DNA of 64,000 nt from CALJFL01 sp039964455 (GTDB lineage: Bacteria > Pseudomonadota > Gammaproteobacteria > Pseudomonadales > Halieaceae): the NCBI GenBank assembly GCA_039964455.1, contig JBDVXK010000012.1:62001-126000 (forward strand), given 5' to 3'. Within the stretch, counting starts at the first letter, position 1, and each line of letters begins with the position of its first letter. The translations under genes were made by a program, and so were the position numbers. This document shows, piece by piece, positions 9,408 through 17,264 of this stretch. Under the pieces are notes generated by a model. The model made no database searches, was not told the DNA's origin, and worked only from the letters and a program-made list of their open reading frames with translations.

Positions 9408-9620
9408 ATGAGTGAGCGTGTTAGCGGCACGGTAAAGTGGTTCAACAATGCCAAAGGATTTGGCTTTATAACCCGCGAGGAAGGTGAAGACGACGTCTTC
9501 GTTCATTTTCGCTCCATTGAAGGAGAAGGATACCGCACTTTGAATGAAGGGCAGGCGGTTGAATTCAAGTTGGTTGAGGGCCCCAAGGGGCTGCAGGCCG
9601 AAGAAGTTTCCAAACTCTGA
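9408..9620 (+). CDS. Cold-shock domain protein (CspA family)
   Basis: This is a 70-residue single cold-shock domain, the normal CspA length. RNP1 is KGFGFIT (about 18-24) and RNP2 is VFVHF (about 32-36), on the five-stranded OB-fold. It binds single-stranded RNA/DNA and acts as an RNA chaperone. GAGGAAGG before the ATG is a good ribosome-binding site. The RNP2-adjacent sequence FVHFRSI...GEG is shared with the membrane-anchored cold-shock protein encoded just downstream. The two are therefore probably tandem duplicates that diverged. Whether it is cold-induced cannot be judged from this sequence. Confidence 0.94.
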   Translation: MSERVSGTVKWFNNAKGFGFITREEGEDDVFVHFRSIEGEGYRTLNEGQAVEFKLVEGPKGLQAEEVSKL

Positions 9621-9680
9621 CGCAGGTCACCTGGCAGCGACGCTATCAGGTTTGGATAACACTGCCAGTACCACTCCCCC

Positions 9681-9706
9681 GCCACCGATGTACGAACATC
9701 CGTGGC
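9681..9706 (+). terminator. Inverted repeat, possible terminator after the cold-shock gene
   Basis: GCCACCGATGT (9681-9691) pairs with ACATCCGTGGC (9696-9706) around an ACGA loop, leaving one internal C-C mismatch. A T-run (9716-9720) begins nine bases after the stem. The stem is strong but the T-run is distant, so it could be a terminator for the 9408 gene or a structured 3' end protecting its mRNA. Confidence 0.5.
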
Positions 9707-9806
9707 GCGCAATAATTTTTGTATAAGCCGGCCTGAAAGCACTCAAGGGTGTTAGAATTGCGCGCCGGCGCCACGACCGGTATGACATCGACCAAAGAGG
9801 AACACC

Positions 9807-10262
9807 ATGACCGTCCTAGGAAAAATCGTCACCAGCGTATTTATCGCTGCCGTGACCTCCACTGCTACAACACTGCTGCTGGGCAAGTCCCTGCCCGACG
9901 TCACGCTTCTGGCAGCATTCACCATCGCCACGCTGGCGACGGCCTTTCTTACCACCATCAGCCGACCTGTTGCTATTGCGAGCACCCCCGCCAAGACCGC
10001 CACAGAGAAGCCTGCCAAGGCTGCAAGCAAAAAGAAAAAGGCAAAACCCTCTGGCGACAGAACCGAGGGCGAAGTCAAATGGTTCAACATTTCCAAGGGT
10101 TTTGGGTTCATCACCAAGGACGACGGTGAGGAAATTTTTGTGCACTTCCGCTCTATTCTGGGTGAGGGTCGTCGCGGCCTGCGCGACGGACAGCGCGTCG
10201 CATTTCGGGTCGCGCAGAGTGACAAAGGCCCGCAGGCAGAGGATGTAGAACCCCTGGATTAA
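9807..10262 (+). CDS. Membrane-anchored cold-shock domain protein
   Basis: This is a 151-residue protein with two hydrophobic N-terminal segments (about 5-26 and 32-52). A Lys/Ala/Pro-rich linker (about 60-83, including KKKKAK) follows, then a complete C-terminal cold-shock domain (about 86-150) with RNP1 KGFGFIT and RNP2 IFVHF. The predicted arrangement is an inner-membrane hairpin presenting a nucleic-acid-binding OB-fold to the cytoplasm. This is the reverse of the DUF1294-type layout, where the domain precedes the helices. An AGAGGA ribosome site precedes the ATG. Its last four bases overlap the stop of the convergent tetR-type gene. Function is unknown; RNA tethering at the membrane is inference. 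Confidence 0.85.
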   Translation: MTVLGKIVTSVFIAAVTSTATTLLLGKSLPDVTLLAAFTIATLATAFLTTISRPVAIASTPAKTATEKPAKAASKKKKAKPSGDRTEGEVKWFNISKGFGFITKDDGEEIFVHFRSILGEGRRGLRDGQRVAFRVAQSDKGPQAEDVEPLD

Positions 10263-10912
10263 GGGATTGATGGGCCCTGCAATATATTGGCCCAGTACAA
10301 ACCAATCATATGGGCGCCCTGTCGCAAGGTATTTTCAGGCGACAGAGTGTCGTCCTCCAGGGCCATTTCTACCACGGCATAACCAGTGTCTATCGTCAGC
10401 CTTGCCTGCATCAGCAGAACTTCGTCAACAGGCCGATTCAGTAATTCTCCCACCAGTTGTGCAAACTGGGCCGATACCAGTCGATGCGATTCCAGCCGCA
10501 GTTCCTGCAGCGGCGCAACGGCGCGCAGTGACTGAATGATCTCTGCACCACCGGTCTGGGCAAGCGTCACATCGTAAGAGTCTTTTAACACCTGATAGAT
10601 GTCGTCCAGTAAGGTCTGTGGATCTACCTGCGTACCATGCCGATCCAGCCACAGTTGGAAAACGTCATTCTGGCTGTCCATGAGAACCGCACCCAGTGCG
10701 TGCAAAACCGAGTATTTATTGGGGAAGTAACGATAGAGCGCGGGAACCGTAATACCAGCACGTTCCGCAATCAGGTTGGTCGATATGCGTTCGACACCGA
10801 TTTCGACCAACAATTGTGCCGCCGCGGTCAAAATACTTTCATAGGTACGCTTGGCACGTGCCTGCCGGGGTTTGTTTTTCTCCAACAGCTCTACCTGCTG
10901 TCTATCTGCCAT
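10259..10912 (-). CDS. TetR/AcrR family transcriptional regulator
   Basis: This is a 217-residue regulator. The N-terminal helix-turn-helix covers about 20-65, with ISTNLIAERAGITVPALYRYF as recognition region (shown here as the complete HTH core) followed by NKYSVLHAL. The C-terminal ligand-binding domain is variable and gives no ligand. I chose the ATG ending at 10912, which has AAGG eight bases upstream. A GTG three codons earlier has no ribosome site. It is divergent from the DUF3604 gene, with 154 bases between them, so self-control and control of that gene are possible. It overlaps the membrane cold-shock gene by four bases at the stop codons. Confidence 0.9.
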   Translation of the reverse strand: MADRQQVELLEKNKPRQARAKRTYESILTAAAQLLVEIGVERISTNLIAERAGITVPALYRYFPNKYSVLHALGAVLMDSQNDVFQLWLDRHGTQVDPQTLLDDIYQVLKDSYDVTLAQTGGAEIIQSLRAVAPLQELRLESHRLVSAQFAQLVGELLNRPVDEVLLMQARLTIDTGYAVVEMALEDDTLSPENTLRQGAHMIGLYWANILQGPSIP

Positions 10913-11066
10913 ATCCTTCACCTTTCGGCTTTATTTGCGGCCCCGGGTCATGCCGCATCCTACCCCAAGGCGACGGGTAACGTCACGTGAACCCTGTAAT
11001 GCGTGCTGGCATATTAGCCTCGGTGAATGCGAAAATACGGCACAATCAAAACTGACAGCACATCAG

Positions 11067-13076
11067 ATGACGCACAGATCACTATCTACCTTTTTCATTG
11101 CAACGGCATTGGCCATCGCATGCCATAGCCCGCGGGCAGAATTGCCGTTTGAACGCACCGAGTCACGTCAGCCCTGCAGCCACTTCAACGAGAACAAACT
11201 GCCGCTTTTCGGCGACCTGCACGTTCACACCAGCTATTCCTTTGACAGCTATCTTTCCAGCCAGCGAAACGATCCTGGTGCAGCCTATCGCTACGCCCGG
11301 GGTGAGCCGATTGTCCTGTCTGATGCGGATGCAAAACAGGCCATTACTGCGCAGATACAACGACCTCTGGATTTCACCGCAGTCACCGACCACGCCGAAT
11401 TTCTGGGACCGATCAACCTCTGTACACAGGACCCCTCACGACTCTCTTACTGGTTTCCCGCCTGCATGGCCACACGCAGTGAATGGTTCGGTATCCAATT
11501 GCTGGCCGCAGACTACTGGACCACGCTTGGGGTAGTCTCCGACAGCAATGAGAAGTCAGCGTCATTCGTTTGCACACTGGACGATTGCGACGCCGCTCAC
11601 CGCGAAACCTGGGGCCTGATACAAGCGGCAGCTGAGGAGCATTACGACCGCAGTGAAGAGTGCGCCTTCACCTCCTTTGTAGGTTACGAATACACCGACG
11701 CGCCGAATTACTCGAACTTGCACAGGAACGTCATTTTTCGCAATGCCGATGTAACAGAAACAGCCATCTCCACCTACGATACAGGTTCGCGCAATTATCC
11801 CGAGCTGTGGCGCAGACTGCGCGAACAATGCATCGAAGGCGACAGCAGCTGCGATGTGATGTCTATACCCCACAACCCCAATCTGAGCCGCGGCTTGATG
11901 TTCCCTGATCCTGTAAATGCGCAGCAGGCCCAGGACCGCCTGTTCTTCGAGCCTCTGGTGGAACTCGTCCAGCACAAAGCCGCCAGCGAATGTCGGTTTG
12001 ACCGACTGCTGCAGCGCGGTGTTGCTACGGAGGACGAACTCTGCGATTTCGAACAGGCGCCGTCAGACAATCTTGCAATGCTGGGTACCGTGTACGGGGA
12101 GATGCGATCAGAAGTGGGGGAAGCAGTATCCATTGATAAATTCGGCAGGCGCAACATGGTCAGGAATGTACTCAAGGATGGCCTGGCGCTGGAACAAAGC
12201 AGTGGCATTAACCCCTTCAAGCTCGGGTTTATAGGCAGCACAGATACACACAGCGCCACTCCCGGAGGCGCTGACGAGAACAATTATGAAGGTCATCTTG
12301 GCCGTCGGGATGCCGGCTACCGCAATCTGCAAGATCACTTTTTCGATAATCCGGGTGGCCTCGCCGTCGTCTGGGCGGAAGAAAATGCCAGGGACTCGTT
12401 GTTTGAGGCCATGCGCAGGCGCGAGACCTACGCCACCAGCGGTACCAGACCTATTGTTCGTTTCTTTGCAGGTGAGACTATGCCTGCAAACATCTGTGAA
12501 GATCCAGACATGGTCAGCCTGGCTTATGCCAACGGAGTGCCTATGGGGGCAGAGCTGCCTGCAACGGCAGAATCACCGGCATTTTTGATAAGCGCCAGCA
12601 AGGATGCAGGCACTGCCGAGCATCCCGGAACCGACCTGCAACGGCTGCAGCTTATCAAGGGCTGGGTGACGGCCGACGGCACTACCCATGAGCGGGTGTT
12701 CGATGTCGCCGGCAGCGACGACACCGGTGGCTGGGTTAACGAAAACAGCTGCGCAGTAACCGGTAGCGGTTACAGTAAACTTTGCACGGTCTGGCGCGAC
12801 CCGGATTACACTGCCAGCGAGAACGCGTTTTATTACGTACGAGTTCTGGAGAACCCGAGCTGTCGCTGGAGTACTCACCAGTGTATGGCAGCCGGCGTAA
12901 ACCCCTTCAGCGAACAGTGCCCGGAGCAGGCCACGAAGATGACAGAATCTGTGTCCGGGGCGATAGGCGACGTTTATGGTCGCTGTTGTCTGGACCCGGC
13001 CAAGGAGCCGTTTTACTCTCCGGTGATACAGGAACGAGCCTGGACATCACCCATTTGGATAAACCCACAGCAATGA
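11067..13076 (+). CDS. Exported DUF3604 protein (PHP-like metallohydrolase fold)
   Basis: This is a 669-residue protein with a signal peptide (about 1-24, ending SPRA). Its DUF3604 domain shows metal-binding-type motifs reminiscent of PHP phosphoesterases: GDLHVHTSYSFDSY near residue 50, TDHAEFLG near 108, SIPHNPN near 269 and GSTDTHSATPG near 390. The natural substrate of this family is not established. Many cysteines (for example CRFDRLL, CEDPDM, CRWSTHQC, RCCLD) suit a periplasmic or outer location with disulfides. The in-frame region upstream overlaps the regulator gene and was rejected as a start. The downstream methyltransferase begins ten bases after the stop. Confidence 0.85.
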   Translation: MTHRSLSTFFIATALAIACHSPRAELPFERTESRQPCSHFNENKLPLFGDLHVHTSYSFDSYLSSQRNDPGAAYRYARGEPIVLSDADAKQAITAQIQRPLDFTAVTDHAEFLGPINLCTQDPSRLSYWFPACMATRSEWFGIQLLAADYWTTLGVVSDSNEKSASFVCTLDDCDAAHRETWGLIQAAAEEHYDRSEECAFTSFVGYEYTDAPNYSNLHRNVIFRNADVTETAISTYDTGSRNYPELWRRLREQCIEGDSSCDVMSIPHNPNLSRGLMFPDPVNAQQAQDRLFFEPLVELVQHKAASECRFDRLLQRGVATEDELCDFEQAPSDNLAMLGTVYGEMRSEVGEAVSIDKFGRRNMVRNVLKDGLALEQSSGINPFKLGFIGSTDTHSATPGGADENNYEGHLGRRDAGYRNLQDHFFDNPGGLAVVWAEENARDSLFEAMRRRETYATSGTRPIVRFFAGETMPANICEDPDMVSLAYANGVPMGAELPATAESPAFLISASKDAGTAEHPGTDLQRLQLIKGWVTADGTTHERVFDVAGSDDTGGWVNENSCAVTGSGYSKLCTVWRDPDYTASENAFYYVRVLENPSCRWSTHQCMAAGVNPFSEQCPEQATKMTESVSGAIGDVYGRCCLDPAKEPFYSPVIQERAWTSPIWINPQQ

Positions 13077-13085
13077 GGAGCAGTC

Positions 13086-13706
13086 TTGAGTACTCGTCCG
13101 CGCACGGAACGCCGCTTTCGCAACGTTATTATGCCCACATCGGCACACCCTGCCATCCGCAGGGTTCGTCGTCAGGGCAACCAGCCAACCATTCACGGCA
13201 ACAAGCTATGGAAATCAAGTTGCCTACTTATAGATTATCTCGGCAAGAACAGACCTGAACATACCTCCACGGTGATGGACGTTGGTTGCGGCTGGGGTAT
13301 TGGTGGCATCTGGTGCGCCAGGCACCTTGGCTCGCAAGTCACTTCGATGGATGCAGACCCCAAGGTCTTCCCCTACCTGGACGCGGTTGCAGAATTGAAC
13401 GGTGTGCAAACTGATCACCTGGTCAGTCGCTTCGAAAACCTGACAACGCGCCAATTGTCCCGTTACGACATGCTGATTGCTGCAGACATCTGCTTCTGGG
13501 ATGAGTTAGTCGAACCGGTCAGCGCAATGATTGACCGCGCAGTGACAGCCGGGGTCAAGCACATACTGATCAGCGATCCGGAGCGCTCGACGTTTTTGGA
13601 GATGGCTGCTGCTTGCCAGGAAAAGTATGCCGCCGAGGTTTTTGACTGGCGCGCTCGCGGCTCCATTGACGCTCGCGGCGCGATTCTACTGCTGGAGAAT
13701 GCCTGA
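13086..13706 (+). CDS. Class I SAM-dependent methyltransferase
   Basis: This is a 206-residue protein with a Rossmann methyltransferase core. Motif I is VMDVGCGWGIGG (about 60-70), an acidic MDAD follows strand 2, and LIAADICFWDEL is the motif-IV region. The overall look is of the small Nnt1/METTL-like group that methylates protein side chains or small molecules. The substrate is unknown. The start is a TTG, supported by GAGGAG five bases upstream and by its position ten bases after the DUF3604 stop. An internal ATG at residue 16 would leave out conserved basic residues. Coupling suggests the two genes are co-expressed. Confidence 0.82.
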   Translation: MSTRPRTERRFRNVIMPTSAHPAIRRVRRQGNQPTIHGNKLWKSSCLLIDYLGKNRPEHTSTVMDVGCGWGIGGIWCARHLGSQVTSMDADPKVFPYLDAVAELNGVQTDHLVSRFENLTTRQLSRYDMLIAADICFWDELVEPVSAMIDRAVTAGVKHILISDPERSTFLEMAAACQEKYAAEVFDWRARGSIDARGAILLLENA

Positions 13707-13716
13707 CAGGCAAGCC

Positions 13717-15039
13717 TTAATCATAGACGCGGTACTGCCGCTGAACTATGTCAGATTCGACAGCTTCCCCTTCCTCAAAACGCGGCCGAAAGTAAGTTGC
13801 CTGTAACTGCCGACGCAATCGTGAGGCAAAACGACTCTCCTCTTGGCTGCTGGCATTCGTCTGCACCTCTCTGGCCCTGCCTCTGGAATTGACTCTGAAA
13901 CTGGCCGTCACGACTGCACTGGTCTCGTCAGCCTGAAAGCGCGTGGGCTGCCAGAACGCGCCGTTGTCGGGCAGCTCTATGGCCTGACCCAGCCACTGGC
14001 TGAGCAACTCCTCCTCCCCTGCCCCGGAAAGAATGTCGAAGGCTGAGCGATAGTGTTTCATGGCACTGGGTCGCAAACGATTCCACTGGTACCAATCGCC
14101 CAGCTCCAGGTGCAAGCGGGCCCGATCACGAACCGCGATACCCGGCTGCTCTTCCAACAATGCCGTCAACAGTGACCGCCCTCTGGCAAGGGCGGTCTGA
14201 CGCATTGCTCGCAATCGAGTGGTATTGAAATCCTGCAGCTCCCCACCCGGGTAATTCGGCGCCGCGCGGTTGCCATTAACGCCATACAGGCTCTCCACCG
14301 CGGGCTGCACCTTGTCCTGCAGCAGATAAAGATTACGCAGCTGACTCAGGCCCAGCGCCATTCGCATGCTGGAATTAACGGCTGGATCCGCCATCGCCAT
14401 TTCCAATACATCGCGATTCAATTCGTAAAGCGCCAGCAATCGACGCTGTTCACCACTTTCATCAAGACCACTGCGCAAAGCTTCCCTTTGCCAGCGCAGA
14501 TATTCCAGCGTGGCCTGCAATCTCAGGTCGGTGTAGGGAGGGCGACCACTTCCATAGAGACGGAAAAAGTAGTCATAACGCCGGTCCAGCGCCTGAAAGT
14601 CCCCTGCATCGCGATACAGCTGCAGTAGCTCGCGCACTAACGGCACCTGGCGCTCGCTGTACAAGCCGTCATTAACTCGCACTAAATGCAAGGCACGCTG
14701 GTACAAGGCCTGAGCAGCCTCAAGGTCTCCCTCACTGCGGTGGTAGCGCGCCAGCCCAAGCAGTGGTTCGGCCAGCTGGTCGGAATATGGGCCTTCCGCA
14801 TACTCCATTTCAGCCAGTCGACCCTGGTATTCATCGCGGTCCGCGGCTGTCTGCGCTGCCACATCAGGTACGCTTACCGGGGGCGCGGCATCTACCCAGG
14901 TCTTGCCCACGCGCACAAAGCTCTCACCGTAGGGCGCTGCGCTTTCGTCCGCAAAGGCAAGACCCGGCCAGAGCAGCAGGACACAGGCCCAGATAGGCCA
15001 GCTTCGGGCAAAAGTCCAAATATTCAACTTATTGCGCAA
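13717..15039 (-). CDS. Exported TPR protein with TonB-like C-terminal domain
   Basis: This is a 440-residue protein. A signal peptide ends near residue 30 (LAFADE). A helical TPR-type region (about 85-330) includes EPLLGLARYHRSEGDLEAAQ and repeats of similar spacing. The last about 80 residues resemble a TonB C-terminal/energy-transducer domain, with VTASFRVNSRGRAREV and a paired LQATYFRPRF near the end. No N-terminal TonB membrane anchor other than the signal is apparent, so it is probably periplasmic. It converges on the methyltransferase with a 10-base gap. Function is unknown; a role in envelope assembly is a guess. Confidence 0.75.
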   Translation of the reverse strand: MRNKLNIWTFARSWPIWACVLLLWPGLAFADESAAPYGESFVRVGKTWVDAAPPVSVPDVAAQTAADRDEYQGRLAEMEYAEGPYSDQLAEPLLGLARYHRSEGDLEAAQALYQRALHLVRVNDGLYSERQVPLVRELLQLYRDAGDFQALDRRYDYFFRLYGSGRPPYTDLRLQATLEYLRWQREALRSGLDESGEQRRLLALYELNRDVLEMAMADPAVNSSMRMALGLSQLRNLYLLQDKVQPAVESLYGVNGNRAAPNYPGGELQDFNTTRLRAMRQTALARGRSLLTALLEEQPGIAVRDRARLHLELGDWYQWNRLRPSAMKHYRSAFDILSGAGEEELLSQWLGQAIELPDNGAFWQPTRFQADETSAVVTASFRVNSRGRAREVQTNASSQEESRFASRLRRQLQATYFRPRFEEGEAVESDIVQRQYRVYD

Positions 15040-15245
15040 TTTTTAACCAATATTTCTGGAGTAAGGTGGGCCGAAATGATATAACGGCGCCAAAATTTGC
15101 TCACCTATAAAAAGCGTCATCATTCCTGAGCAAGTCATCCTGTATTAACAGTGTCTGAGACCTGTCAGCGAGAACACCGGGGAGCGTTCCGCTGTACTGG
15201 CTTCAGCCAATTTTGTGGGGGCTAACCCCTCAGGACACTAACACT

Positions 15246-16982
15246 ATGAAGCAATTAGGCATACTCGACAGCGCGTTCATTAATCTTGAGCAAACGAATA
15301 CCCCGCAACACGTGGGTGGGCTTGGCATCTACGACCCTTCCACCGCGCCAGGTGGATTCGTGCGTTTTAAGCAGGTGATCGCCAACTTTGAACGACGACT
15401 GAACCAGAATCCACTTTTCCGTACTCGCCTGGTAGAAGTACCCGGCGGACTGGACCGCCCCTACTGGGTGAAGGACGCCAATTTCGATGTGGAATTCCAC
15501 CTTCGTCATATCGCCCTGCCTGCACCGGGAGACTGGCGCCAGTTCTGTATTCAGGTCGCCAGGTTGCACTCACGGCCACTGGATTTGTCCCGCCCGCTCT
15601 GGGAGGCCTACATCATCGAGGGTCTGGACAATATCCCCAACCTGCCGGAGGGCTGCTTCGCGGTCTACACCAAAATGCATCACGCACTGGTTGATGGTGC
15701 CGGCGGCGCCAGCTTCATGGCAATGCTGCACGACCTCGTTCCGGATCCGGTAGACGATATTACTGAAGACCTGGAGCCGCGCCTGGTAGACAGCGAACCA
15801 TCAGTGGCAGAACTGTTAACCAAGGCTTCAATCAACTCGGTGAAGAATACTGTCGGTCTGGCCCGCGGCGCAGTCAAGAATACCGTGGACATGGGTAAAT
15901 ATGCGTTGGAAATCGCCCGCAAGGAAATTCCCACCCCCGATATTTCCGCGCCAAAGACCATTCTGAACAAGCCCGTGGGCCCGCACCGCGCTTTCGATGC
16001 GGCCGAATTTCCGCTGGAAGGCTTTAAAGACATTAAAAACGTGGCCGGGGTGAAACTCAATGACGTGGCGCTGGGTATTATCGGCGGTGCACTGCAACGC
16101 TACCTGGAAGCCAAGAATGAGGCACCCGAAGGCTCATTGGCCGCCAGCATGCCACTGAATATGCGCACCCGTCGTGATTCCACCGATGACAACAACCAGG
16201 TGGGCGCGGTGTTTGCCTCCCTGCATAGCGACATTGCCGATCCCATTGAGCGACTCAAGGCTGTTCACGGCACTACCAAGGAAGCCAAAGAATATGGCGA
16301 GGCCAGCCCCATGGTGGACATACTGAAAATTGCCGGCGCATTCTCACCGTTCATTGCAAAATCAGCGGCTGGTCTCTGGTCGCGCAACAATCTTTCGCGC
16401 CACATCCCGGTAAACATTTCTACCGTAATCTCCAATGTCGCCGGGCCGGACTTTCCGCTGTACTGCGCCGGTGCACGCATGGTTGACTACTATGGATTGG
16501 GCGTTCTGACCCCTGGCATGGGGATTTTCCATCTTGTGTTCAGCTACTCAGGCAAAGTTACGCTATCGGTACTCGCCGACCGCGACATCATGCCGGACCC
16601 CGAGCTCTATCACGATTGCCTGGTTGAGTCCTATGAGGAGTTGTATGCCGCGGCCCATAAACTTGCCCAGCCTAAATCTGGCAAGAAGGCTGCAGCCAAC
16701 GTCAAGGCGAAGGCAAAGATCGCCACGCCCAAGCGAAAGCGGGCCAGCGTAGCCGCCAAGCCCAAAAGCGCCAGCAAGAGCAAGCCAGCTGCCGAGGCCA
16801 AAGCGAAAACGGCGAAAGCCAAAAAGCCAGCAACTGCCAAGCCAAAGGCCAAAGCAAAGGCGAAAACCGCTCGCACCAAGGCTAAAGCCGTTAAACCAGC
16901 TACCGCGCGACCAAAAGCTACCCGCCGCAAGACTGGCAAACCCGACTTGAAAGTCGTGCCTAAGCTGAAAGCGGCGTCGTAG
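15246..16982 (+). CDS. Wax ester synthase/diacylglycerol acyltransferase with H1-like tail
   Basis: This is a 578-residue WS/DGAT enzyme that makes storage wax esters or triacylglycerol from acyl-CoA and an alcohol or diacylglycerol. The condensing motif HHALVDG (145-151) holds the catalytic His146, and NISTVISNVAGP is the conserved C-terminal-domain motif. Typical enzymes of this family end near residue 470. Here about 102 further residues (477-578) hold 31 Lys and 6 Arg with almost no acidic residues, built of short AK/KPA repeats like histone H1, AlgP or the PhaF tail. The start is the ATG at 15246 with AGGA ten bases upstream. A GC hairpin (15217-15229) lies just before that site. Confidence 0.93.
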   Translation: MKQLGILDSAFINLEQTNTPQHVGGLGIYDPSTAPGGFVRFKQVIANFERRLNQNPLFRTRLVEVPGGLDRPYWVKDANFDVEFHLRHIALPAPGDWRQFCIQVARLHSRPLDLSRPLWEAYIIEGLDNIPNLPEGCFAVYTKMHHALVDGAGGASFMAMLHDLVPDPVDDITEDLEPRLVDSEPSVAELLTKASINSVKNTVGLARGAVKNTVDMGKYALEIARKEIPTPDISAPKTILNKPVGPHRAFDAAEFPLEGFKDIKNVAGVKLNDVALGIIGGALQRYLEAKNEAPEGSLAASMPLNMRTRRDSTDDNNQVGAVFASLHSDIADPIERLKAVHGTTKEAKEYGEASPMVDILKIAGAFSPFIAKSAAGLWSRNNLSRHIPVNISTVISNVAGPDFPLYCAGARMVDYYGLGVLTPGMGIFHLVFSYSGKVTLSVLADRDIMPDPELYHDCLVESYEELYAAAHKLAQPKSGKKAAANVKAKAKIATPKRKRASVAAKPKSASKSKPAAEAKAKTAKAKKPATAKPKAKAKAKTARTKAKAVKPATARPKATRRKTGKPDLKVVPKLKAAS

Positions 16983-17061
16983 CACCACACCAGTTGCGCC
17001 AGTCCAGTACTGGCGCGCCAATCAAGGCCCAGCGTACCTTCTGCGCAAAATCTACGGGCAT

Positions 17062-17087
17062 AAAAAAGCCCACCAAACGGTGGGCTT
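17062..17087 (-). terminator. Rho-independent terminator (minus strand)
   Basis: Perfect stem GCCCACC (17068-17074) / GGTGGGC (17079-17085), extended by two A-T pairs, with an AAAC loop. The six A's at 17062-17067 become a U-run on minus-strand transcripts. On the plus strand the stem is followed by TTAAAAAA, so it is oriented to stop minus-strand transcription, although it might also weakly affect wax synthase transcripts. Confidence 0.75.
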
Positions 17088-17184
17088 AAAAAATAACTCT
17101 GCTTTGGACCTGGATGGTTTCCCATCACCGCGGCGGTGCTCCTGCCGCTGACCTGAGCGGGTAACTCAGGCCTATTTAAGAGTT
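17062..17184 (-). ncRNA. Candidate small RNA with its own promoter and terminator
   Basis: This minus-strand unit of about 120 bases has no sensible reading frame. It would start near 17184 and end at a rho-independent terminator at 17062-17087. Between these, the transcript can form CTGAG...CTCAG (17152-17168), GCGG...CCGC with an AGGAG-bearing loop (17133-17148), and GATGG-GAAA-CCATC (17113-17126). It lies between the wax synthase gene and a divergent LysR gene. I do not recognise it as 6S, SRP, tmRNA or RNase P RNA. GGA in two loops weakly recalls CsrA/RsmA-binding RNAs. Confidence 0.55.
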
Positions 17185-17190
17185 GTGTTC

Positions 17191-17218
17191 AGTGTAAACA
17201 CACGGTGTTATATATCAA
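17191..17218 (-). promoter_or_regulatory. Putative promoter of the candidate small RNA
   Basis: Reading the minus strand, TTGATA (17213-17218) and TACACT (17191-17196) are separated by 16 bases, matching five and four consensus positions. Initiation near 17184 leaves only structured RNA before the terminator at 17062, so promoter and terminator frame a unit of about 120 bases. Confidence 0.5.
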
Positions 17219-17240
17219 ATATATTTGTTTTATACTTATC

Positions 17241-17255
17241 ATGAATTTAATTCAT
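17241..17255. promoter_or_regulatory. Perfect AT palindrome upstream of LysR gene
   Basis: ATGAATT-T-AATTCAT is a perfect 7-1-7 inverted repeat ten bases before the LysR start codon, inside an AT-rich block (17207-17262) that contrasts with the GC-rich surroundings. Position and symmetry suit an autoregulatory operator. Confidence 0.45.
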
Positions 17256-17264
17256 ATATAAGCG

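Noticed and set aside
10851..11066. Upstream extension of the DUF3604 frame
   Set aside because: It overlaps the divergent TetR gene, lacks family similarity and hides the signal peptide that begins at 11067.
16674..16982. Frameshift or artefact in the Lys/Ala-rich tail
   Set aside because: The frame stays open to a single stop, codons alternate normally (AAG/AAA/GCC) and similar tails are known in PhaF and AlgP.
17062..17087. Terminator for the wax synthase gene (plus strand)
   Set aside because: The T-run is on the minus-strand side; on the plus strand the stem is followed by A's, so it favours the opposite direction.
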